From: Actinomycetota bacterium
GTDB taxonomy: Bacteria > Actinomycetota > Acidimicrobiia > Actinomarinales > Actinomarinaceae
Assembly (NCBI GenBank): GCA_027729925.1
Contig: JAQCEB010000033.1
Span: 1-7,452 of the forward strand
Direction of reading: 5' to 3'
Length of the DNA: 7,452 nt
Shown: in pieces, positions 1 through 5,834 of the stretch
Layout: each line of letters starts with the position of its first letter
Numbering within the stretch: the stretch's first letter is position 1
Program-made: the position numbers and the translations under genes
Notes under the pieces: model-generated
The model's input: the letters and a program-made list of their open reading frames with translations, nothing else
The model's database searches: none
Told to the model about the DNA's origin: nothing

Positions 1-1218
1 GTTCTTCAAGTAAAAGGTAAAAAGTTTGAAGCAATATTTAAAGGCGGAAGCTTTGGGAAATTGTTAAATCATAATAATGAATTGCTAACTGTTGGCTTGA
101 AGAATTATATGGATTGGCCTGAAGCAGTGTCCATATATAAATTTGAAAACTCAAAAGTAAAAAAACTATTTACAAATTTAGATAGAACAGTTGTAGACAT
201 AAAAAGCTTCAACGGTGAGCTTTATTTTACTTTTGAAGATTCTGGAAAAGTTTGTGTAGCAAAATCAAAAGATCTAAGAAATATAGAGGTTTTATATAAC
301 GAAGAAGCTGTATGTAAAGATTTTGTATACGATGAAAAACTTTTGTGTATTATTGAAAAACCTACTTGTCCAGGTGAAATTTATGAAGTTGGAGATACAG
401 TAGATCAAATTTCATTATCTAATAGTTGGTTTAAAAATAATGTAAAACTACATAAATATGTTTATGAGAGGGTTGACACCAAACAATCAAAAGTAGATGC
501 ATGGGGAGTTCTTGTAAATCCTAATAACCCTACTCTACTCAATATTCATGGTGGTCCAGCATCACAGTACGGTTTTGGATTTTTTGATGAATTTCAAGTT
601 TATGCAAGTGCTGGGTTCAACGTAATATTTACCAACCCAAGGGGATCAACCGGCAGAGGGACAAAATGGTTAAAAGATGTTTGTAATAACAAATGGGGTG
701 TTACTGATACTCATGATGTATTAACTTCATTTGATTACATGGTAAAAAAATTAAAAATCAAAAACAAGAAGTTTGGAATTATGGGTGGATCATATGGTGG
801 TTTTATGACTTCATGGATAATTGGACATTACAATAAAAAATTTCAATCTGCAATTGTTGAAAGAGCGCTCATTAATTGGGAGACAATGGTTGGAACTTCT
901 GATATTGGGATTGGTTTTCCAGAAATGTATTTAGGAACAGAGCTTGATAAAAATAGAAATTTTTATCTTAAGAAGAGTCCTATTACTTATGCTAATAAAA
1001 TAAAAACTCCAACATTAATAATTCATTCAGAAAACGACTTTAGATGTCCAATTGAACAAGCTGAGCAGCTCTTTTCCCAGTTAAAAAGGAATAGTGTGTC
1101 AACTGCAATGGTTCGATTCCCAGGTGAAGGTCATGAGTTGTCAAGATCAGGAAGTCCAAAACACAGAGAACAAAGATTTAATTTTATAATTGACTGGCAT
1201 AAAAAGCACCTAAAATAA
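1..1218 (+). CDS. S9 family serine peptidase (prolyl oligopeptidase / acylaminoacyl-peptidase type), 5' end missing
   Basis: This is the C-terminal 405 residues of a peptidase that cleaves short peptides; no signal peptide can be judged. The frame is open to base 1, so the gene begins outside the window. A TTG at 61 is not a credible start, because family members usually run about 600-650 residues with an N-terminal beta-propeller. The first 130 or so visible residues look like the end of that propeller. The alpha/beta-hydrolase domain follows: an HGGP oxyanion-type motif near 547-558, NPRGSTGRG near 634-660, and the nucleophile elbow GGSYGG with Ser at 790-792. The likely Asp is in ENDFRCP (1036-1038) and the His in GEGHEL (1132-1134), so the triad is in the right order and apparently intact. 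The gene ends in TAA, 48 nt before the magnesium transporter. The family call is firm; the exact specificity within S9 is not. Confidence 0.93.
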   Translation, partial: VLQVKGKKFEAIFKGGSFGKLLNHNNELLTVGLKNYMDWPEAVSIYKFENSKVKKLFTNLDRTVVDIKSFNGELYFTFEDSGKVCVAKSKDLRNIEVLYNEEAVCKDFVYDEKLLCIIEKPTCPGEIYEVGDTVDQISLSNSWFKNNVKLHKYVYERVDTKQSKVDAWGVLVNPNNPTLLNIHGGPASQYGFGFFDEFQVYASAGFNVIFTNPRGSTGRGTKWLKDVCNNKWGVTDTHDVLTSFDYMVKKLKIKNKKFGIMGGSYGGFMTSWIIGHYNKKFQSAIVERALINWETMVGTSDIGIGFPEMYLGTELDKNRNFYLKKSPITYANKIKTPTLIIHSENDFRCPIEQAEQLFSQLKRNSVSTAMVRFPGEGHELSRSGSPKHREQRFNFIIDWHKKHLK

Positions 1219-1266
1219 TTTCTTTTCTTCAAAAAGTAACTTTAGTAAAGTAAACAAGGGTGAACT

Positions 1267-2637
1267 ATGAACGAGCTAAATGTCAATACTATAACTGGTA
1301 AAGAACTTAGAGAGCTTTCTAGGACAGAACCCGAAATTGCATTTCAGTTTTTATTAGATAATAAAAAAACTTGGAACAAATTAGCAATTGAAGATCCCTT
1401 TGATTGTGCTGACGTTCTAGAAGAATTTGAACCAGAAGAAGCTGGTAAGTTGTTGAAAAACCTTAAAAAACAACAAGCAGTTGGTGTATTTGAATATTTA
1501 AGACCAAGAGCAATTATTGAAATTTCAAAAATTTTAGAATCAGACCATGTGGAATCGCTTTTTAAGGAAATGGTTGTTGAAGATATAGTTTATGTGTTTG
1601 AAAAAAGTACTTATGATGAAGCTGAGGAATTACTCAGTCTATTAGACAAAGAAACACAGAAAGATATAAACAAAAGACTATCTTGGCCAAAAGATTCAGT
1701 TGGAAGACTTATGTCAGAAGAAGTCCCAACTATTAAAACTGGCCTTACTGTAAAAAAAGCTTTAAAAGAACTCAAAGAACTCCATAAAAATATTGAAAAC
1801 TTTTTCTATGTTTACATTATCAACTCTGAAAATATTTTGGAAGGTGTGGTTTCTTTTAGAGAAATGGTGTTTGCACAAGATAATGAATTAGTTGAAAAAG
1901 TAATGATAACAAACCCTATTTCCATTAAACCTACTGATGATCAAGAATTTGCAGCATCTTTAATCAAACAATATGAACTTTTAGCACTGCCGGTTGTGGA
2001 CGAAGAAAATAAATTAATTGGTCAAGCAACAATTAGTTCTGCTTTAGATGTGTTACAACATGAAATTGCCGAAGACTTTTCTCAATCTTTTGGTGCTGGT
2101 GCTGAAGAAACAATCTTTACTCCGGTACAAAAATCAATAAAGTTAAGATTGCCTTGGATTGCTATAAATATGGGTCTTGCGTTTTTTGTTTCATTTTTAA
2201 TTTCTCAATTTGAATCGACAATTGCAAATGATGCAAAATTAGCTGCGTTAATGCCTGTCGTAGCTTTGGTTGGTGGTAACTCTGGTTCACAATCTTTAGC
2301 AATAGTTATCAGAGCTCTTGCTAGAAATGATGTATCTGAAGCTAGGGTTTTTGATGTCATCAGAAAACAGTCAACCATTGGAATGTTTAATGGTCTTTTA
2401 ATTGGGTCTATGTCATTTTTAGTTCTTAGCTTTATTGGCCTATCAAACTATGCTGCAGCACTTAGTATTTCAATCTTTGCAAATATACTAATAGGAAATC
2501 TTTTTGGTTCTTCAATACCTTTACTGCTTAGAAAACTTGGGTTAGATCCGGCATTAGCATCTAATATTTTCTTAACATTAATTACCGATATTGCTGGATT
2601 TGCTGGATTTTTAAGTATTGCTTTAATTCTAATTTAA
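1267..2637 (+). CDS. mgtE: MgtE-family magnesium transporter
   Basis: An inner-membrane Mg2+ channel/transporter of 456 residues, the normal family length. The N-terminal MgtE_N helical domain covers about residues 40-140. A CBS pair follows (about 145-203 and 208-266), which in the family senses cytosolic Mg2+ and closes the pore. The membrane domain covers about 290-456 with five hydrophobic segments. The family signature appears as GGNSGSQS (336-343). The conserved pore-region Asp appears to be D441 in LITDIAGF, by analogy with the selectivity Asp of Thermus MgtE. The ATG start is supported by AAGGGTG at 1256-1262, four bases upstream. The 48-nt leader is too short for a Mg2+ riboswitch, so regulation is probably at the protein level through the CBS domains. 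The stop overlaps the facing gene by 4 nt. Confidence 0.96.
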   Translation: MNELNVNTITGKELRELSRTEPEIAFQFLLDNKKTWNKLAIEDPFDCADVLEEFEPEEAGKLLKNLKKQQAVGVFEYLRPRAIIEISKILESDHVESLFKEMVVEDIVYVFEKSTYDEAEELLSLLDKETQKDINKRLSWPKDSVGRLMSEEVPTIKTGLTVKKALKELKELHKNIENFFYVYIINSENILEGVVSFREMVFAQDNELVEKVMITNPISIKPTDDQEFAASLIKQYELLALPVVDEENKLIGQATISSALDVLQHEIAEDFSQSFGAGAEETIFTPVQKSIKLRLPWIAINMGLAFFVSFLISQFESTIANDAKLAALMPVVALVGGNSGSQSLAIVIRALARNDVSEARVFDVIRKQSTIGMFNGLLIGSMSFLVLSFIGLSNYAAALSISIFANILIGNLFGSSIPLLLRKLGLDPALASNIFLTLITDIAGFAGFLSIALILI

Positions 2638-3134
2638 TGATCTCTTGATCGTGACGATTTAGTCATGGTTTTCTCTAATTTTCCGTTAGAAAATATAAAG
2701 GACTCAACATTTTCTACAAGATGCTTACCATTTTGGGATTTTTGTGAAACAACTTCTACTTTCATACCTTCATAAGGAGAAATTAGCGTTATAGAGTGTT
2801 GTTTAAATTTATTGGATGATTGATCTCTTCTAATTACATCACTTATCATATTTGATGATTCCCAAGACCATTCATCAGCTACAACAATAAATTTACAAAC
2901 ATGCTTAACTTGTGATTTATCAATTCTAGCTCCAGGACAAACAAGGAGTGCACCTTCAATCCACGGATTAAGTCCTACACCATCAAATTTTGGAAATGCA
3001 ACATTGAATGCTTCATCAATTATTGTTTCTATATCTCCATTTTCAAGGTTTTTAGCTTTTATAACTTCAGCAATAGTATTTTGTAACTCAAATAATGATT
3101 TTTCATCTAATTTTGAAAGAGCTTCTTTATCCAT
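2634..3134 (-). CDS. Unrecognised 166-residue cytosolic protein
   Basis: I do not recognise the family. The protein has no signal peptide or membrane segment, so it is probably cytosolic. Residues 1-45 look helical and charged. A compact mixed region follows, with FDGVGLNPWIEG (50-61), a CPGAR turn (66-70) and an acidic, Trp-rich segment VVADEWSWE (84-92). Beta-like strands occupy about 114-131 and 143-156, and the tail is basic (SSRSRDH). Cysteines lie at 66 and 80; nothing suggests a metal site beyond that pair. No good Shine-Dalgarno precedes the ATG, and an AT-rich stretch (TTATAT, -9 to -4) is slightly too close for a leaderless -10. The gene lies 32 nt downstream of the 45-residue frame on the same strand and may share its transcript. 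Its TAA stop overlaps that of mgtE. Codon use looks like that of its neighbours. Confidence 0.82.
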   Translation of the reverse strand: MDKEALSKLDEKSLFELQNTIAEVIKAKNLENGDIETIIDEAFNVAFPKFDGVGLNPWIEGALLVCPGARIDKSQVKHVCKFIVVADEWSWESSNMISDVIRRDQSSNKFKQHSITLISPYEGMKVEVVSQKSQNGKHLVENVESFIFSNGKLEKTMTKSSRSRDH

Positions 3135-3166
3135 AAAATATAACTTAACTTTTTTTTAAGACAGAT

Positions 3167-3304
3167 TTAAAGATCAGAGTTTTTTTTCTTTTCACTCAAA
3201 TCTTTTATATCAATTTTCACTAACCCAATAACAAAAACTGAAAGTGTAACTACAGGAAATAATAAGATTATTAAAAAAGGATTATCAAATATTGTTTCTA
3301 ACAC
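3167..3304 (-). CDS. 45-residue single-pass membrane protein (GTG start)
   Basis: A short open frame of 45 codons plus TAA, starting GTG at 3304-3302. The predicted peptide begins MLETIFDNPFLI, has one strong hydrophobic segment at about residues 10-29, and ends in a charged tail rich in Lys, Asp and Glu (30-45). That is the layout of a small membrane-anchored protein with a soluble tail. There is no Shine-Dalgarno, but TAAAAT sits at exactly -12 to -7 from the GTG, as expected for a leaderless mRNA. The 166-residue gene follows after 32 nt on the same strand. Without this gene the stretch from 3135 to 3355 would be unusually empty for such a compact region. I do not recognise a family. The chief doubt is that a short AT-rich frame can look hydrophobic by chance. 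Confidence 0.55.
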   Translation of the reverse strand: MLETIFDNPFLIILLFPVVTLSVFVIGLVKIDIKDLSEKKKNSDL

Positions 3305-3310
3305 ATTCTT

Positions 3311-3316
3311 ATTTTA
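3311..3316 (-). promoter_or_regulatory. Putative leaderless -10 box, TAAAAT
   Basis: Read on the - strand, TAAAAT matches TATAAT at five of six positions and ends six bases before the GTG of the 45-residue frame. This would place transcription at or next to the start codon. No convincing -35 is visible at 16-18 bases upstream. Leaderless mRNAs are common in Actinobacteria. In a sequence this AT-rich, such a hexamer can occur by chance. Confidence 0.35.
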
Positions 3317-3331
3317 ACAGTTTCAATGGTC

Positions 3332-3337
3332 TATAAT
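3332..3337 (+). promoter_or_regulatory. Putative -10 box, TATAAT
   Basis: A perfect TATAAT lies 18 bases upstream of the ATG at 3356. The expected transcription start (about 3343-3345, purine G at 3344) falls right at the Shine-Dalgarno, giving a leader of about 12 nt. The region 16-18 bases upstream is only T-rich (TTATTT/CTTATT), so the -35 is weak. The box lies downstream of the alternative ATG at 3326 and therefore argues against that start. Confidence 0.45.
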
Positions 3338-3343
3338 ATTAAT

Positions 3344-3350
3344 GGAAGGA
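3344..3350 (+). promoter_or_regulatory. Shine-Dalgarno GGAAGGA that fixes the start at 3356
   Basis: GGAAGGA lies five bases before the ATG at 3356 and is the clearest ribosome binding site in the window. The in-frame ATG at 3326, ten codons earlier, has no such site and adds polar residues ahead of the membrane segment. The start at 3356 is preferred. Confidence 0.75.
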
Positions 3351-3355
3351 TTATT

Positions 3356-3511
3356 ATGTCAAAACTTGGATTGTATGCAAGCATGGTTTCAGTTATAGCT
3401 TCTGTGCTTATTTATATCGTATTAGAAGATTCACATTTAGCAATTTATGTAGGTCTTTGGGCTCCTACTCTTATTTTGTACGGACAAGCTTACGAAAAAG
3501 CTAATAAATAG
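3356..3511 (+). CDS. 51-residue two-pass membrane protein
   Basis: A small membrane protein with two hydrophobic segments at about residues 5-23 and 27-44. They are separated by a short acidic loop (LEDSHLA) and followed by a short Lys-containing tail. The second segment carries VGLWAPTLILYG, a Gly-Trp-Ala-Pro pattern I associate with short uncharacterised bacterial membrane proteins; I cannot name the family. The ATG at 3356 is chosen over 3326 because of GGAAGGA five bases upstream and a TATAAT that would start transcription after 3326. It is divergent from the 45-residue gene with only 51 bp between start codons. The stop is TAG, unlike the TAA or TGA of its neighbours. Function is unknown. 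Confidence 0.75.
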   Translation: MSKLGLYASMVSVIASVLIYIVLEDSHLAIYVGLWAPTLILYGQAYEKANK

Positions 3512-3543
3512 TATCTAGATTTATCTATTACTTATTTAATTGC

Positions 3544-3549
3544 TAACAT
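3544..3549 (+). promoter_or_regulatory. Putative leaderless -10 box, TAACAT
   Basis: TAACAT fits the TAnnnT form of a -10 box and ends six bases before the GTG at 3556, the spacing expected for a leaderless transcript. The best -35 at 17 bases is TTATCT (3521-3526), a poor match. The rest of the 3512-3555 gap is AT-rich with nothing else recognisable. Confidence 0.3.
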
Positions 3550-3555
3550 TTGTTT

Positions 3556-3651
3556 GTGAATAAAATTGAAAAACGTTCTTTTTTTGGCTTTCTAGTCATT
3601 GCTTTTTTTCTTCATGTTTACTTAGTTTATTCTCTTGTCTTAGGTGGCTAA
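3556..3651 (+). CDS. Possible 31-residue membrane peptide, overlapping the next gene
   Basis: A 31-codon frame from GTG 3556 to TAA 3649-3651. The peptide starts with a short basic segment (MNKIEKRS) and continues as one hydrophobic, aromatic helix to the end, ending LVLGG. A positive N-terminus followed by one helix is a plausible single-pass membrane peptide. Two observations support translation. A TAnnnT box is placed for leaderless initiation. The GTG of the downstream lipoprotein lies inside the last codons (8-nt overlap) and has no Shine-Dalgarno of its own, which would make sense if ribosomes arrive from this frame. The T-runs that encode its Phe residues could also be plain AT-rich leader, so this gene is uncertain. 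Confidence 0.42.
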   Translation: MNKIEKRSFFGFLVIAFFLHVYLVYSLVLGG

Positions 3652-4129
3652 AAAGCTTTTTTTCTTATTTTTTCTAATATCCTGTAGTACAAGTAATGCT
3701 TCTGTAGAAGTAAACAGTGAAATCTCACAAACAACAATCACTGAAGCTTTAACAGTTTCATTAGACAGTGAAGAAATTTTAATTCAAATATTAGAGGCGT
3801 ATAAATCTTTTTCAGGTAATCCAGATAAATCTTTAGATATAATATGGAATTTTGCACATCCTAATAATCAAGCTATTACAGGACCGAAAGAAAGATTTGC
3901 AATGATGCTAACTTCTGAACCGTATGACTTAATTATTGATTTAAAAGATTATTCGTACAAAGTTGTTTACGAAAATGATGAAAATATACATTATGAAGTA
4001 AATTTTGTTAATCAAAATAATTCATATTTAGTTTTAACTTGGGTTTTTGAAAAAACTTTGTGCTTTGAAAAACCTTGTTGGAGAACTATAGGAGTTAGCG
4101 AACCACAATTTTTAGGTTCTGGAATTTAA
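3644..4129 (+). CDS. Lipoprotein with a WNFAxPxN...TGPxxRF domain (DUF4864-like)
   Basis: A 161-residue exported lipoprotein. A short signal (MAKKLFFLFF...) ends in the lipobox LISC, giving lipid attachment at Cys14. The GTG at 3644 is the first possible start, because the codon before it is an in-frame TAG. Residues 15-40 are a Ser/Thr-rich linker. The domain at about 43-155 contains WNFAHPNN (68-75), TGPKERF (79-85) with MML just after, and near the end CFEKPCWRT (140-148), whose two Cys could pair. This order (W-FA-P-N, TGP--RF--M, then CW-T--V) resembles uncharacterised DUF4864-like proteins of bacteria and plastids as I remember them. This is a family resemblance without a known activity. 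There is no Shine-Dalgarno, and it overlaps the 31-residue frame by 8 nt. Its stop shares TTAA with the facing ABC-operon gene. Confidence 0.78.
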   Translation: MAKKLFFLFFLISCSTSNASVEVNSEISQTTITEALTVSLDSEEILIQILEAYKSFSGNPDKSLDIIWNFAHPNNQAITGPKERFAMMLTSEPYDLIIDLKDYSYKVVYENDENIHYEVNFVNQNNSYLVLTWVFEKTLCFEKPCWRTIGVSEPQFLGSGI

Positions 4130-4653
4130 TCATCTAAATTTTCAAGTGGGTTTTCAGGTTGACATATTTCAAATGCATCTTGAACTTCTTGAGAATTAAA
4201 ATCGACGTTTGCATCTCTAAATGCAAAAAAACCAAACTCTCCAGGAACTGGATCTGGAAAATCAATTCCTTGATCTCGCATGCATTGTGAAAACTCTAAT
4301 GAAGCATCAATTAGAGCTGCTTCTACTTCAGGATCTAAATCAAACTCATCTGGCAATGCATTTCTTAAAATGTCTTCGCAATTTGTAAAGGCTGCTTCAA
4401 ATTTTTCTTGATTCTCAGATGCTAAATCAAATTCTTGAAAGTTTGGATTTCCATCAGCATCAAATGTTGGGTCTGGAAAATCAATACCCTCCTCTCTCAT
4501 GCACTGTGCAAAAGATAAAACGCCTTCTTCAAAACTAACTTCTTCAGCTAGTACTTCATTTTGAGGTGAGGTGTCTAAAGTTGCAACAGCTTGTGTTTCC
4601 TCACCACCTATTGTGCAAGCACTTATTAACAAAATACATAATGTATACCTCAT
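4126..4653 (-). CDS. Lipoprotein with duplicated CMR...FPDP cysteine motif, last gene of the ABC exporter operon
   Basis: A 175-residue lipoprotein. The signal peptide MRYTLCILLISAC gives a lipid anchor at Cys13. A linker of about 25 residues follows, then two tandem modules. Each begins with F-x-Q-C-M-R-x-x-G-I-D-F-P-D-P (residues 48-62 and 121-135) and has a second Cys about 40 residues later (C51/C92 and C124/C164), so one disulfide per module is likely. The protein is strongly acidic. The ATG at 4653 overlaps the permease stop as ATGA. Longer readings starting at 4761 would bury the signal peptide and lie inside the permease gene. Single-copy CMR...FPDP proteins beside MacB-type transporters are, from memory, frequent in Actinobacteria and uncharacterised. 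An accessory subunit or a lipoprotein moved by the transporter is inferred from linkage only. Confidence 0.88.
   Translation of the reverse strand: MRYTLCILLISACTIGGEETQAVATLDTSPQNEVLAEEVSFEEGVLSFAQCMREEGIDFPDPTFDADGNPNFQEFDLASENQEKFEAAFTNCEDILRNALPDEFDLDPEVEAALIDASLEFSQCMRDQGIDFPDPVPGEFGFFAFRDANVDFNSQEVQDAFEICQPENPLENLDD
4249..4512 (-). repeat. Two direct 45-bp copies coding the CMR...FPDP motif
   Basis: Copies at 4468-4512 and 4249-4293, 219 bp (73 codons) apart, are identical at 37 of 45 bases and 12 of 15 residues. Most base changes are silent or conservative. This marks an internal gene duplication of the whole module, held by selection on the protein. Confidence 0.85.
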
Positions 4654-5834
4654 GTTCTTACAGCCTCTGCGGGTTGTATTTTCGAGGCTTTTATAGCTGG
4701 ATACATTCCTGAAATTGCACCAATAACTAAAGCTAAAACAACTGCACCGAATATTTGCCAAAATGGAATAGAAAACACAATATTAGTGTAATTCGTATAC
4801 CCGAAAGTAATACCAACCCCAAGCAAAACTCCAACTATTCCACCGATACCAGATAAAATTATGCTTTCTAGCAAAAACTGTGATCTGATTTCTTTTCTTG
4901 TTGCCCCAAGTGAACGCCTTACGCCGATCTCCATTCTTCTTTCAAGTACTGACATAACCATAACATTAGCAATGGCAACTCCTCCAACTAATAGAGCTAC
5001 TGAACCAAGTCCTAATAATAAATTAGTAAAAGCTGCTTCAGCTGCTTGTTGGGCTTCTAATGCATCCGATGGTCTACTAACTTCAACTTGATCTGGATTT
5101 TCAGGGTTCATTGAAGGTGCTAAAACATCTACAACGTCTTCAACATAATCGGGATTAGCTCTGAGATATAAAGTCGTTGGTTCAGAATCGATATCAAATA
5201 ATGTTTTTGCAACACCATATCCGATAAAAACAGACCTGTCTAAATCGGGATGAATTGTTAGTTCTTCTAGAATCCCTATTACTCCAAACCACTGGTCATC
5301 AATTAATATTTTTGCTGGTGGATAAATTGATTTAATGCCAAGTCTTTCTGCAGAAACTGCACCCAAAACTGTTACTGGTACGTCAGATAAATCTCCCTCA
5401 ATAAACCTACCCTCTGATAGATTTCCACCAATTACTTCAAGAAGTTCATTGCTGGTGACAACTGTAGAAATTCCTCCACCTTCATATTCCGAAATGAAAT
5501 TTGTTCGTCTTACAAGCAAATTTGCCCTAGAAGTTGAGGTAACCTCTTCAACAGGACCTATTCTCTCAACCATTCCAACAACGCCAACTGGTAAGCTTTC
5601 CTGACTACCAAAAAAACCAGCTTGTGGTGAAGCTTTAATTAAATTAGTTCCGAATGATTCAAGAGTTGCTAATAAATCAGCTTTCCCTGAAGAGGATATA
5701 CCAGTAACGGCAACAATAGCAGCTATTCCTATTCCAATTCCTATAGATGTCATTGCAGCCCTACCTCTTCTTGCTTTAACTCCATACAAAGCTACAAAAA
5801 ATAAATCCCTAGTTTTTAATTTATTAACCTTCAT
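4650..5834 (-). CDS. MacB/FtsX-type ABC transporter permease
   Basis: The membrane subunit of an ATP-driven envelope exporter, 394 residues, the usual MacB-permease size without a fused ATPase. The topology is the family's: one N-terminal helix (about 28-48), a large extracytoplasmic MacB_PCD domain (about 50-265), then three helices (about 272-298, 323-345, 358-382). FtsX-domain motifs are intact: ERRMEIGVRRSLGATRKEI (298-316) after the second helix and MYPAIKASKIQPAEAVRT at the C-terminus. Three in-frame ATGs exist (5858, 5852, 5834). I choose 5834 because the protein then begins MKVNKLKTRDLFFVAL, as relatives do, and overlaps the ATPase by only 11 nt. The others would overlap it by 29-35 nt. 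There is no clear Shine-Dalgarno, so initiation probably depends on translation of the ATPase. The stop overlaps the lipoprotein start as ATGA. Confidence 0.93.
   Translation of the reverse strand: MKVNKLKTRDLFFVALYGVKARRGRAAMTSIGIGIGIAAIVAVTGISSSGKADLLATLESFGTNLIKASPQAGFFGSQESLPVGVVGMVERIGPVEEVTSTSRANLLVRRTNFISEYEGGGISTVVTSNELLEVIGGNLSEGRFIEGDLSDVPVTVLGAVSAERLGIKSIYPPAKILIDDQWFGVIGILEELTIHPDLDRSVFIGYGVAKTLFDIDSEPTTLYLRANPDYVEDVVDVLAPSMNPENPDQVEVSRPSDALEAQQAAEAAFTNLLLGLGSVALLVGGVAIANVMVMSVLERRMEIGVRRSLGATRKEIRSQFLLESIILSGIGGIVGVLLGVGITFGYTNYTNIVFSIPFWQIFGAVVLALVIGAISGMYPAIKASKIQPAEAVRT

Noticed and set aside
61..63. TTG as the start of the S9 peptidase
   Set aside because: The frame is open upstream to base 1, and the family needs a longer N-terminal propeller; the gene is simply cut by the window.
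1239..1251. 13-bp palindrome ACTTTAGTAAAGT before mgtE as an operator
   Set aside because: Six-base arms of A and T are expected a few times by chance in a window this AT-rich; no second copy or link to a regulator.
1219..1266. Mg2+ riboswitch (M-box) upstream of mgtE
   Set aside because: The gap is only 48 nt and has no stable GC-containing helices, far too short for an M-box.
2648..2658. ATCGTGACGAT palindrome after mgtE as a bidirectional terminator
   Set aside because: The stem is five bases with a one-base loop, no T-run follows, and it lies inside the facing gene.
3326..3355. ATG at 3326 for the two-pass membrane protein
   Set aside because: It has no ribosome binding site and lies upstream of the likely transcription start; GGAAGGA supports 3356.
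3650..3663. AAAAAGCTTTTTTT as a terminator hairpin
   Set aside because: The palindrome has no loop or GC stem and encodes the Lys-Lys-Leu-Phe-Phe signal peptide start of the lipoprotein.
4654..4761. N-terminal extension of the duplicated-motif lipoprotein
   Set aside because: It lies inside the permease gene and would bury a good signal peptide and lipobox; the ATGA overlap start at 4653 is far better.
4861..5091. Open frame on the + strand inside the permease
   Set aside because: It is antisense to conserved FtsX-domain codons, has low-complexity Ser/Thr/Ala composition and no start signal.
5335..5604. Open frame on the + strand inside the permease
   Set aside because: It is antisense to the MacB_PCD domain and has Pro/Ser/Thr-rich composition typical of a shadow frame.
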